Origin: Onchidella celtica
Taxonomy: Eukaryota; Mollusca; Gastropoda; Systellommatophora; Onchidiidae
DNA: 64,000 bases
NCBI GenBank assembly: GCA_963931925.1
Contig: OZ007569.1
Span: 9,727,163-9,791,162 of the forward strand
Reading direction: 5' to 3'
Of the stretch, positions 37,162-50,600 are shown in pieces (position 1 is the first letter of the stretch; each line of letters opens with the position of its first letter). The notes under the pieces were generated by a model. The model had not been told where the DNA came from. It saw only the letters and a list, made by a program, of their open reading frames with translations, and searched no databases. The position numbers and the translations under genes were made by a program.

Positions 37162-37163
<2 letters not shown>

Positions 37164-38336
37164 TTTGTAGTGGCATAACATGGCCTTATCTCAATTTTTG
37201 TAAAAAGTGGAGATAGAGTAAAGCATCACTGCTGGCCATGAAAGTATCAGATTTTACCTGCTGTCTCATTTTGTCAGGATGACATTTTTTCAACTACAGT
37301 ATTCATATCCAATCCCTAATTTGGCTAGGAGTAAGATTGCAAGATTTACATTCTCAAGTGTTTGTGATTACATGTACAGCTTTCCCAATCAGATGTGGTA
37401 ATTATATAAAACAAGAAGCATGATGTTTTGCCAGAAGTGGTGGTTCTGTGTTTTCAGCTGCAATTCACAGTAGACAGTGAGTTGCTAGATCAAAAAGGCC
37501 ATTGAAATAAAATCTAACTAATTTTACTCTTGATCACTGACTTTAAAAATACACATAACCACAAATATCAGCCATTGTTCCTCCTGCTTAAAAGGACTTG
37601 ACCATCACTGAATATGGATTTCTAAGCATTTATAACAAGATTGACCCGTTCTGACAACATGATATCTTTGAGTGAAACTTCTAAAGCTAAAAACATTATT
37701 TCACATGAATGATAACAAAGAAGCGCCATTATTAGGTACATAAAAAACTGTACAATGTGGTCATTTCTTATTACATAAAATAGTCATATATTATTGGAGA
37801 AAAAAAAACACAATAAGACCTGACTTACTCAACCCGCTGTAGTAGTATAATCTTCATTGCCTGCCCCTACTCCAATGGTTTAACCGAGGGAAAAGTCAAA
37901 CTGAAAGAAGTTTTTAATTGTTTGTTATCATTCACATCCAGGCCCTCAAAACTAAGAATTTATGGTCACTTGTGTGGTTCACAGAACCAGATCATTATAT
38001 AAAATATTATTATAAATAAATCTTATTATGTTTTGTAGATATGTGTATGTATGTTATAAACAGTAAAATAAGAAGACATGCCATGGAAATATTCTAACTT
38101 TGCAGGCATCTTCTTTTCAACACTGAATTCTAATGACATGTAGCTGTTTAATAAAGAGAGAAAAATATTCCCAATAATGTCTGGAACTCAAAGATTTCAA
38201 TTAATCCCATTTGACCCATAGTATCTTGGCAAATCTGCTACTACAAGAAAAATTCATGACAACAGCATCAAGAAAAATCATGTATAAATATTTGTTTAAA
38301 TGATTTACATGCTCCACATTCAGCCAGAGTTTTTAA

Positions 38337-39107
38337 CCCTCACCCTGCGCGGGGCGGCAATTGTCGGTATTGACTCGCAAGCGCTCACGCCGCACAGGCG
38401 GCAAAAGTCGGCAAAGTCAAGCTGACCGCGCCACGCGCAAGCCGTATTTTCACGTGTCGGGTCACCGACCTTTTTGAGACGTAACCACCGTGTTATTGTT
38501 AGCTGCATCTCTTCTAAATCAAACGCATTGTGACATGGACATGTTAACTAGTGAACCACTGGTCGGAATCACAAAGACTAAGCTTTCAAAGGCTCTCCCC
38601 ACACTTTCAAAAGATGTAACATCGACATGCGAACTGCTGCTCAACAAATTTGCAATATTATCTCATTTTCTCACAAGCTGACCACCATCTGGAGTTGTCT
38701 GTATCTAAGAACCAATCACAAACAAGCTCTGAAATAATCTTTGCCCCAAATGCCCACATTGGTTTATTAGTATGTGTCAATCAGGATGAAACCATTTGTG
38801 TAGGGCTTGGGAGGGCGTGGCTAGTTATCATGCTTCGTTCTCACGAAAACTACAGCTGTCAGTTTGGAATCATAAGTCAGATCATTGGTTAGAGACTGAG
38901 AGACTAAGGTTTTGCTGGTTAATTCATTATCAAGTGTGATAAGGCATAGGAGCGAATGTTTTCATACCGATCAATAAAAACTGAACCACGTGGACAGCAT
39001 ATGTGGTCATCATCTAGCGGCACGGGTCAGTGACCCCAGATAAGATTCTCCGTGAGTAAGGTCACTGACCGGGCAGCAGGCTTTACGGGTAGCGCGCAGG
39101 GTGAGCG
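38337..39107. mobile_element. TTAA-type (piggyBac-like) MITE
   Basis: A 771-bp element flanked by TTAA at 38333-38336 and 39108-39111. The inverted ends read inward are CCCTCACCCTGCGCG and CGCTCACCCTGCGCG. TTAA duplication and a CCC-type end suggest piggyBac ancestry. Palindromic GGTCACTGACC/GGTCAGTGACC words lie in its terminal regions (about 39032 and 39059), with a one-base variant near 38459. There is no transposase. Confidence 0.75.
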
Positions 39108-39737
39108 TTAAAACAAGAAAAGATCATAGTGAAGCTCTAAAGACCATGTTACAAATTTCAAAATGTGTAAGATTTTGTCTCTATAATTTATGATGGAAAA
39201 AGAAAAATTATTGAATATATGTCATTTTCTAATCTAATGCTGTTGAAAGTGACATTAAGTATTTCACAACACTGCAAGATAAATGATGTATCATAGTTTT
39301 TTCTTCTCACTAAGACTGTCTAAGTACACCTCTATGTCCAAAAAACACAATGACTTCAGACTTTGGCAGTTAAAGGCAGAAACTAGAGAAGAAAGACATC
39401 AACAAGAATGTAGATAAAACTGCTGAGGTTCCTAAAAGCATTCTCCTTCCCTGTCTGTACATATTGAGACTATGTTTAAACCTCCTAGCAGAGCTGATTT
39501 AACACCTAGTGTTGGATAATTCAATATATTTATTTCAAACATGAATGTTTCAATAAGTGAGATCAATTTGTAGCTACTGAATAATAACACAGTGGAAGGC
39601 GGTGATTTGTAATGAACAAATATGAGTCTAATACAACACAAAAGAATGTCTCCAACAAGATCTATAGCTAACAAAAAATGGAACTGAGATTTAATGAAAT
39701 ACCAAGCTGTATTTGTCATAACAATATAGCTCACCAA

Positions 39738-40848
39738 TATAGCTCGTCTTTGGTCAATGTTCAGGTGGAGTACTTATTAACACCAGAGTGGACGGCTCCA
39801 TTTTTAATGTTGCCAGACTAAAAGCAAAATCTCGTACAGAGCATATTATGTTACAAGAGCTCCTCTTCGCAGATGATGCTGCAATCGTGGCCCACGATGA
39901 AACCACGCTCCAGGCTCTCATCAATAGCCTTGCCAAAGCCTGTGACAAATTCATGCTAAGGATCAGTGTCTCAAAAACTGTAGTTTTGACACAAGGCTTG
40001 AGAAACCCCAACCCAATCATGCTGAATGGCTCTCCTCTGGAGCAAGTGGGAAAATTCTGCTACCTAGGCTCAACCATCAGTGGTAGCACAGACATAACAA
40101 CTGAAATAAATGCCAGAATAGGAAAGGCGGCCACAGCTTTTGGCAAACTCTCAAAAAGGGTGTGGAACAATAGCAAGCTGACCATCAAAACAAAGGTACT
40201 CGTGTACCAAACTTGCGTCCTAAGCACCCTGCTGTATGGCTCAGAGACATGGACCACCTACTCCAAACATGAAAGATCCCTCAACTCCTTCCACCTGCGC
40301 TGCCTACGCAAAATTCTCAAGATCAAGTGGCAAGACAGGATCTCAAATATCGAAGTTCTGAGCCGAGCCAACATTCCATCAACTCAGGCTCTCCTAGGCA
40401 AAAAAAGACTGCGGTGGCTTGGACATCTCCACCGTATGGAAAATGATCGCATCCCCAGACAAATTCTCTACGGGGAACTTGCTACTGGCAACCGACCCAG
40501 AGGTAGGCCACATCTGCGATTCAAAGACACTTGCAAGGTCACGATGAAAGCATTCAACATCGACCCCAATGAATGGGAGAACCTTGCAAATGATCGAAGC
40601 AGATGGAGACAAAAATTGCGCAGTGGCACGCTCGCAATAGACTTCAAGGCAAAAGAAACATACCTGACAAAACGACAGAGGCGGAATGAAAACACTCGCC
40701 AAAGTGAACCCAAAAGACTGACCTGCAATCACTGCCATCGCACTCTCGGGTCAAACATTGGTAGAATAAGCCACGAGAGAAGCTGTCAGTCAAAGTGAAA
40801 GTGAATATTCTAGCTGCTAAGACCGTCTGTAAAGACGCTAAAGGCCAT
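39738..40848 (+). mobile_element. 5'-truncated LINE with C-terminal zinc finger
   Basis: A frame open from about 39742 to the TGA ending at 40798 encodes the end of a reverse transcriptase. It has 'LLFADDAAIVAH' (catalytic FADD near 39868), '[13 protein letters not shown]', 'FHLRCLRKIL' and 'RWLGHLHRM', then the C-terminal finger 'CNHCHRTLGSNIGRISHERS' plus Cys (C-x2-C-x12-H-x3-C). The insertion is framed by a perfect 14-bp duplication, ATATAGCTCACCAA, at 39724-39737 and 40849-40862. The element has no poly-A tail. The whole retained frame is open, implying a fairly recent insertion. It is a different family from the LINE at 8650. I am unsure of its clade. Confidence 0.9.
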
Positions 40849-40862
40849 ATATAGCTCACCAA

Positions 40863-43800
40863 ACCTTACTAGCAGTGAGATGTGAATACTTGTGCCCAGT
40901 GATAGAATAAAACAAAGACTGCCTATATTGATTATAGAACCTACAGCAAAACAAACTGGTGAGAAGATACCATGATAGAAACTAAACAGAACGCTGGCAG
41001 CACAGGGCTGTCTCCATTAATTACAGACCTTTCATAATGGTGTGTTAGCCAATAGATACTGCCATTGAAGTCAAAATTGTTGGGAAGTTCTACCACATAA
41101 AGACTTCAGCAGTGAAGATGAAATTTAAACTAGGAGTAAGTTCAATATATGCTGGATAACAGCTTTCAACCTGAGCAGTTTTCAGTTGCTTGCTGAAATA
41201 AGTGAACAGGGCAATTTTTGTCTAGTTAATAATCGATGCCATTCATTCAAATATATAATAGCATTTAGTCATTCAGATGGAAAAGATCAGCAGAAACACT
41301 GTAAACCGTTCAATGCTGAGCACGTGCAACAGCAAGTAACATTTTTTTTTTTTAAATCTGATGATAGCTACTTAAAAATTATAATCTTTGCAGTGTAATG
41401 CCTGCAGTCTGAACGAATGCCTCAGGCCATGCCTTATTTCTGAAATTATTGTTATCTTAAATGCTTTCATCACTGCCATTACTATATTACTTCTGAGTTC
41501 AATGTACAGTGCTCATGGAGTATATTGGCTGAGTTCTTCTGCATGAAATGGTCCCTCGTCCTTGGGCTCACACATTATGTTTTCTATAACTGACAATATT
41601 AAATAATGTGTATTCCACCTGACCTCTATGCCACACTGAGACTACATCCAAAATGTAATACTACACTATTCTAATCGTCTCCAAACAAAAATACACGACA
41701 CTATCTGACAAAGCAAGAAATCAATGTAATTCTAAAACTAACCTAGTTTGGTAGAAAGGTGAATCAAACAAAAGCCAGTATATTTAAAGAGATATTGACG
41801 TATATGTATAATGATAAAATGAATTTAAGAAAAACAAAAGCAGCAGTGCACTGAGTCTTTAGCTGTAGATGCAACATGTAAATTTGACTAACACTGAGTT
41901 ACTGTGTGAACTATATAACAAAATGTCTTTTTGTAAGAAGACCAAAACAGCAGCATGAACAAGATTTATGGGAAGTAAAGGAAATAAGGGAAGTATGTAC
42001 TGATATTGTGCAAACAAGTAGTCAGTCAAAGAGTTTCCAATGTCAGTAAAAGCTTATTCAGATATAATATAATCCATTATCTCACTGACCATATTTGAAA
42101 CACATACATGTATATTATGCTGATAATCTAATCCAGGTTTTAACACTTTAATGATGCAAACCACCTCCTTGCTGTTTAAAATCTGGGCAAGCAACAAAGT
42201 TCTTAATTTTGTGCATGGAAATGAGCAACGACCAGCTTATTGTTCCTATTGCAAATGGCATTTTCTCTCTCAGTCTTAGGCATAAGAATGTATCAACCTT
42301 CCCTTTTGTTGGTGTAATTCTCCAACCGTCTAACTTCACTTTTTGTGGACAAATCTTTCTTGTTCCAAAATGAATCTAAAATATCTATTACATGTCCTAA
42401 CAAAAAATATCTGCCATCGTTTTGAAGATATGATTTTGTGATTAATGTGTTAAAAAATGACCCAATTCCGTTCAGTGAAGGAAATGCATCGAGTTTTTTT
42501 CCTTTCCTGTAAAATTTTGTAAAAGGCACTTAGACGGTTAGAGAATTACACTGACAATTTGTATTTATGAGATGCAACTCTTAATCAATACAGAATACTT
42601 TAAAAAAAAAAAAATCTCAGCTACACAACGGGATTAAATATAATGAGAAAGAAATAAGTGTAACTACAAAAAGCCAAATGTTCTAAACCATCATTTTAAA
42701 GTTATGTACAAAAGAAGTATGACATTTACTCCTTCATCATACTACAAAATGCATATAAATATAATATTAAAAGCTTTAAGATCTACTTCAAATAAGAAGT
42801 GTTATATTAAATGCAGGAAAATAAATCACAACTGCAAGCACCAACTAAACTAAGACATCAACTGTGAACAACAAAAAAAGTTATGGCAGAAGCTGAATTA
42901 AATAATATATCATAAAGTAATGGCTGCAGAAACACACTGTTGAGACATGCTGACTAGGTTGTGAAAGAACAAGGCAAAACAATCTGTGTTCTCTTAATAA
43001 ATACTAGGTTTTATTACCTCATGAGGCAATAATTATTAGTCATGATCATTATCTTCAAGGAGTTTGGTTTTCAGCTTGGCATCTTTGCATGATTAGAATT
43101 ATCCTAACTTTCAACTGTTTGATGTAACTTGTCATTTTGAAAAAAATTTAACCTACTAATAAATAAGGTTCTTCAACAAAAGGAAATACACATGACAAAT
43201 ATCATGAATCCAAAATGCGAAAAGAAGCAATGAGCACCAAATAATATCTTACTGGAGCAGCTACTTGGTTAAAATGTGAAAAAAAAAAAAGTTGAATGTT
43301 GCAAGGCCCTGAATTAGAAACAAAAAGAAACTTCATGTATACAATAAATCCTACAGGAATTAGAAATGGAAGAAAAAAACAACAAACAAAGAAGCCTTTG
43401 GTCACTAAAGACCTTCTTCAGATTAAAAAACATGGACATAATTGCAAACAATACATTGGAAGAAAATTGCCAAAGCAAAAGACAACTTCAAAATGCTACT
43501 TAACTGTTGCTGGTTGCAAGCAGGCCTTTTGCTATGCAGAAGGGGCCTTGCAACACAGCTTTTGTACTTTTTCGCTTTTTTTTTTTTTGGGCCACATTTT
43601 TACCTTTGCTCCAAGCCCTCCCGTGACACTGCACATTTACTGTGTTTTTCCTTCTAAAATATCTGGTTAAAAAAAAAAGTCACTTAAAGCTACTTGTCAC
43701 AATCCCATACTGGCAGCACCCTTTTCATGACTTTATCACTTTGGCACACTTACTTTACCAATATCTAGGTAATGAAAGAAAATCAAAACAATCAAAATTC

Positions 43801-46800
43801 ATTAAGACATTCTTATGGCAAGAAAATAGGTAAACTGGGGTTTCAAATAGTTACATGTAATGTAATCCATAAAATCTGACACGGAGAAATAACAGAACTC
43901 TCATGACTCACCCCATGGGTGCTGTTTTATGGGGTGTTTATTAAACTGCTTTAGAAAAACACCTTGTCTGTTTCCATCAAAATATCACAGTCTGATACTC
44001 CTTGTTCTTGACTAACTACTGAAAATGCTGTCATTTCATGTTAATGGAGTGCTATGCAAAATATAACTTGTTTTTTCCTTTTTTGCCATATTTCAGCTTT
44101 TTAAAAGAAAACAAAAAACATTGGCACAGCATTGGTAAAGTTTCAATAGAATTTTTTCTGCATGTATTCCTACGAGGAAATCTCAGAAAATGTATAGCTT
44201 CTCCTTCCAGCACTATATTAATATTTGGAGAGCAACAGGCCTGAAAATGAGCCAGCTGAAAGAAAGACTGTTTGAAAGAAACATTTATCTATATCCATCA
44301 ATCACACATTTGAATATAATGTAACTGATCCTCTATCTCCTTTCCTGATAAGTCAGACAGCCTCTTGTCATTTCTAATAACAATAAAAATATATTCCAAA
44401 ATGTGAACACTGATATGCAGGCCAACTATTTGCCTAAGAAAATATAGTATAGCACCTGTGTCCCCTGTGGTAATATGTGACATTATTCAGCAAGATTATT
44501 ATACAAAAAAGGCCAACATTAAGTTCTTAAATAGTATAATTAGCGGTCTCAAACAATAAGCTTTGCATGTGCAGACTGCACTTTGATGGAAGCATGGTCA
44601 CTTTCCTAAAGGCTAAAATATGAACAGGGATGAGACAGCATCACTGATAATAGGGCACAACTACTGAAGACAAATTTTCTTTCACCCTGCCAACACTTTC
44701 TCATGGAACCAACAGTACACAGCATATATATACTTTTTTCCAGAAGTAACAATCTGTGTGTGTGTAGAATATTAAAATTGTATAAAATGTTTTTTTCTCA
44801 CAATATTGCCTGCCAGAAATATACAAAACTGACCTCTATGACAGAATGCACTGTGGAGTGTATGTCTCCATGAGCAAAAAGATATGTATGCACAACATGA
44901 AGAAACTAGTCCCATATTAAATGGTGATTTATAGTCTAGTGGTCAATGGAGAACTTGAAATAACATTGCCCATGAGTACATGCTGAATCAACAATAATGA
45001 CATGCAAAAATCATTAACAATAGATACAAATATGCATTTAAATCAATATTATGGTTTGTTCATAACAAGCATTGCACTAAACATGACTGAACACTTTGTA
45101 TTTGTTCATTTTAAATAAAATATGACACTCTTCATATACCTATTCGTCACTGAGCTACTAATACAGATACTGACAATATACAACAGTAGTGAAGAAAGCA
45201 TTCTGTTCCCCACAGAAGTGTATGCATTTTTTTTTTCTCACATATTGCCGTCATTTTGATATAATGTAACAAATACAAAATCAGATCTTTACTGGTTATG
45301 TGACTGGCAATAATAACTTTGGTTATTGGTCGTATTTTCAAAATGCAATTGATAACTGTGTTTATCATCTTCCTGATGCACAACTTCCTCTTCTTCTTCA
45401 TCCTGCTGGTCATGGTGATGTCATGGACTTGTCACTACAAGGAAAATAATCCTCATCATCATCAGCTCTTCCTTCCCACTAAAAATATCCTGCTGGTGCC
45501 AATGACCATTTTCCTTGATAAATTTCATGAGATATTTTCTATTACAGAACTTTGACATCATATTTTCTTTTGGATGCTGTGCCATTGTTTTCTTTTAACT
45601 ACGTATGCATTTTGAACCAAATGTGTACAAGAGCCATCTACTGCATGTAATTAATTATTTCAAGGCTTTCACCCACAGGCCTTTTCAATATGCATGACAT
45701 TTTGACTCTGACAGACAAGCCCTTGGATATAAGTTTGGTTATTGTTAACCGAAGTTAAATATCATAACAAATCAAGGACTACTATATGACTATATAGTAG
45801 TCCTTGTCATAAATATACAAATCTTACAAATCTGAAGATCTTCACTCTTTGACACAACAATTTAAAATATATATATGAATATCACTTTGTGTCCACCCAT
45901 TGGCATACTCAAGGTAATGATTGACACATATTGCTCTGTGAAATAATTTAATTGGTCCTTTCACTGAGATAAAACTATGAGCAGTGGATTGACTCCTTGA
46001 AATCTATGAAGCAATGTTTCTGTCACCCAATGAGGGTTGACTGCTGTAGAATTTGTGTCACTGAATGGTTTTAAAAACTGGCAGCAAGACTTTCCTTTTT
46101 TCATCCATCCCTAATATGGACAATTCCACATCACTGAAGTGGTATTCTAACCTCTTTCAGGACATATCCCCTATTCACTGGTGCCAGTGAAAATCGTGTT
46201 TGGACCCATCGCCAATTTATATTGTATTCCACATTCAATTCTCTTTTATTTGATGTATAACATTTTAGTTTACTATCAATACCTTTTTCTGTAAGCATTT
46301 TTCTGAACCATGATGTTTTTTTTCCAAAGTGGGAAAAAATTAATTGCATCCAGTCTTGACCGAAGCACCTAACACTGACGTCCCGAAAGAGTTAAAATAG
46401 TGAACAGAACTCTTTACATCTGCATCTTTGTGCTACCAAGCTCTGTTTCCATGACTACAGATTCCTCAAGGAAATGACATGGCTTATAGCAGGATGAAAG
46501 ACCACTACCAATAACCAACATATTTCATAACAAAACTCTGTACTTGTAACAATGAAAAGCTACCCACAGATCATCTACTGAGATCAGAAACAGTTCGAAG
46601 ACATCACAGACCAGCAGCTGAGACCCGCATCACTTTGTTCACAGGATCTCCCCATTACACCAATTATTCTCAGCACCATCACGATAGATAACCTTATTTA
46701 TTTTGATATCACAAGGTCGGCAGAATAGATATGCTGTATCACAATTGAGAAACAGCTACATAGAGTCACATCAAAACCAGCAGATGTCAGGACAGGTACT

Positions 46801-47638
46801 ACTGCACTGATATTGCTCCAAAATAAGACAAACTCCAACAGAATCATAATAATACTTATCTGTACACATTCCAAAGCATGACTAGATGCTAACAATCCAC
46901 AACATGTAAGCAAAGCACAGCTGTGTCTTCACTGTGATCCATTCCTGGAAATAAATGTCCATCACTTCTTTCCAGTCATAAACTGACCCAATGATGTTGT
47001 CACAATATGCCACATTTTTCCCAGTGAACCTCCATTGTGAACAGCAGAATTTCGAACAAGTCATTCTTATGCTTTAGGGCAGTGGTCCATTTTCAGTTGC
47101 TCGTCTTTTATATGTGGTTTATTCTCAGGTAACAAAGACATAACTGTTTTCGCAATCCTGAGATGGAAATATTCCGCTAATGGGCACAATCTCTCTGTAG
47201 ACAGTGCCAACAACTGGTGACTGGACAAAATGTGGTGAAGTCAAACAATTTACAACAGTTTCAATGATGTACCCATATGTAATTTTATGCGACACTCATC
47301 TTAGACCATTAAGGCTGAAATTTAATGCAGATCCATCAGCTTCAAGAATTCCAGAGCTCTCATGATAGCAGCAACAGCAAGACTCCCTTTGTCTTGAGAT
47401 GGTTAATGACCATATCTCCATTGAGTTTTATCATGATCTGGTACCACAATCCTATTTTTCAGCCAATCTTACCATAAATAAATGACCCACATAAATCATT
47501 CCATCTTATTTCTGTCCCTCCCAGAAAGAGGTCAGAATGTGGTTTGTACTGTGGTTTATATGAGCCTGTGGAAGCTGACTAGGTTGCGAGTGGATGCATA
47601 TCATCTCTGTATCGTTACATAAGGGTACAGCAGGTATG
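40863..47638. other. no gene seen; probable RasGRP 3'UTR and intergenic DNA
   Basis: AT-rich sequence downstream of the RasGRP stop codon. I find no protein family, tRNA or terminal repeats. The one standout is the perfect hairpin at 45773-45806. On the minus strand an AATAAA lies about 950 bp past the stop (near 46685) and is one possible polyadenylation signal. Confidence 0.45.
45773..45806. repeat. perfect 15-bp hairpin
   Basis: CAAGGACTACTATAT at 45773-45787, a four-base loop GACT, then its exact complement at 45792-45806. Confidence 0.9.
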
Positions 47639-50600
47639 TCATACTTCCGTATCACGCTGCATGTGTAGTGCGTCCATTTGCTCCAGAATGAAGGCAATGG
47701 TGTTTTGTCTTATGACACCAATGTGGGACTTCAACAGCGAGATCTGATCATTGGCAATGTCAAGCTTGGACCGCAGCCGAGAATTTTCTTCAATCAACTT
47801 CTCACGAGCCTGAAATATAAGGAAAACAAGTGAGAAATTATGACGGGCAAAGCACACAAACATTGTTCTATGTCACTGGCAGAAGGAAAGATTATTTGCC
47901 ATTTTAATATTTCAAATAATTATTTTGGAGTTATAGCTCATTTTGTTTCAATTTTAATATTGATAAGTTTCATGCTCCCTTATGAAAAGATGGGTCCCCG
48001 CAGCACCAAATCAAAACCTGACATTACCCCACATGATGAGAACATTAGTATTATATGAATTTGTAATGTCATGAGAAAATTCATATACTTATTAAAAAAA
48101 TTTTTCAATTAAGCATACGTTGTGTGTGACATCCAGCAATTTGAATCAATGTAAAATTAATGTGCAGTTACTGAGATAGCATCAATTAAAGCCAGTTATT
48201 ATCACAAGCAAATATCCCTTACAACAAGTTCTGTAGTTGTTTGGTCTATTTTCACGACTACCCAGAAGCAGAGCTGTGTGTCAAATTTTCATTCATCATT
48301 AAATAGAAGGCCCAATTATGAAACTTTTTGCAGATAATGACTTGAAATTTTATGCAAAATATGAACAAATTTGAAGAGATTGGTCCAAGAAAGAAGTTAA
48401 GTCACATTTTACAAAGAACTGAACCATGGATATCAGTGGAAACTAAATCAAAAGGCCTGTCTTTTTATCACACCATCATCCTTCTTTCCTTAGACAGTGC
48501 AGAAAAAGTTTGATTTGAAAGTGGACCACATCAATGCAAGAAGAAGGTTAAGACCAAAGTATTTAGGCTTTTTCTTGAAATGACTCAAATGTGACTTCAC
48601 TCTGAACTTGAACTAACCTCTTCAATTATTCAAAGGTGGCAAAAATGAGTATACGAACTGACTGAACATTGAAGTAAAGTCAAATTTGAATAGACAAAAA
48701 AGTGGAAAATTCACAATCTTTCACATATTTCACAAAATTTACACCCTGCCAAGAAACTGATAAAGCAACATGATCAGTCATTGTTCGGTGAAAAAAATGG
48801 TTCCTAGCTAGGCATCAAGTACACAGTTATTACAAATAAACATCTATGAAGGTGACAGAAAAGTGTGGAAAGTCACAGAACCAGTACATCCCAATTATTC
48901 AAGTTCTGGGATATAATCACTGATCAGGAACAACCATTATTGCAGGATTATCCACAAAACTAATTTCCTTCTACTCTGAAAGATGGGCATGCATTCTGTT
49001 GGTATGATTATGTCTAATTCTACTTCAGCTGCCACATAACAGGCCTACTTTCCCAATCAGTTGCTATGGCTATGGCTTCAACTAAAACTGAGGACCAGTA
49101 AAGACTGTAATAACTATAAAATGGTTTGATACCGATTTTACAGGTCAACAAAGTATGTTTATATGGTTGGGCAGGCTTTCTGTTTAGGAACAAGAAACAA
49201 TACATCAGAATGCAGTTGAATTGATAAATAAAATCAAAGAGAACTACAGATTATCAGGTCAAGAGACTTGACGTGAAAAATGAAGACACAGTTGGTGCAA
49301 CAGGACATTCAAATAGAAAATACAGTAAGTTGCTTTTCAATCAAAACCTATGCTCATCCATCATGATCAAAGTGTCTTTAATTGGAAGTGCAACATGCAA
49401 TGCTAGAATTGGGGAAACTCATAATCAAATAGCCACAGCGCAATGAATTCAGAGTGAAATACAAGTGGCCTTCACATGCAGTTTCAGTCTCCCTGGAGTG
49501 AAAGGAAATAAATGATGCATCCTCCACCTTCATGGTGATGTGAAAAACGATTCTGTTTGCAACAAATTACATAAACCCTGTTACCAGAATCAATGACAGA
49601 CTGTCAGGTATGCTTGATACTGCGCTCTTACTGTTATAAGCATGTTGAGAGAAAAGATAACATAATTTAAACCCCCTATGAAAAGAAACAAATCTGCTCA
49701 TATCATATTTTGCAATAAAACATCAGAGAGAGCCAGTGCCAACCGGGTGAAGAAATAAACACAAGCAGTCTCCATAAATGAAATAAATGCTCCTTTCTTG
49801 GGACAAAATACAAAACATCCAAGCTATCTCTCTTCCTATCTGAAACTAATATGTGTTTGCCATTTTGTGAAAACTACATTCTTAAACACAAAATGAATTC
49901 TGTCTTCAGCTAAGGTTCTTAGCTAAGATCCTCTGGACTTGCTCTGAACATTTGGCATTATCTTACTGCAATAGTACCTCTGCTAAAGGTGCTGGGTGTG
50001 GCAAAACAAAGCACAAACTGATGCACTTCTTTTATTGCACGAAGCTGTGCCAATGCAACTAAATAAAGAGCTTGTTCCAAGGTCACTGCTGTTTTCGTAC
50101 AATGTAAGCTTTTTTTTTTTCTTTTGTTATTAGCAAATTGAATCTTCAAAACAAATCTGTTTTACAGGCCGGCCAACACTGCTAGCTTATCTTTCCTTGT
50201 GCTTTATGTGAGTTACTTGAATGAAAAATTTCCGCATTAATTCTGGTTCACATACTGCATCACTGAATAGTTAACATATTATTATGCAGCCCATACATGA
50301 CACTGACGCAGCCCATACATGACACTGACACAGTCCATCTAAGAAGATGGCCTGCACATGGCCTAAACATGGACTACACAGGCCAAAACAATCCCGCTTG
50401 TGCTCTGCAAATTCCAGCCATGACTGAAAATTATCTGCCAGTCCGCAGGCCAGAGTACTCACAGCCCAAATTCAAGAGGTGCCAAACTCAAAATTAAGTA
50501 AATCTGACTTCAGAAATAGCAGCGAATTCTAGTGCAATTTGATAACAAAAAGGCATTTCGTATGTTTAGATTTACAATTTTCAGATCTTCTCTTGTTCTT

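Noticed and set aside
45319-45555. Hydrophobic 78-residue frame resembling a membrane protein
   Set aside because: Its T-rich composition explains the hydrophobicity. It has no family resemblance and no splice context.
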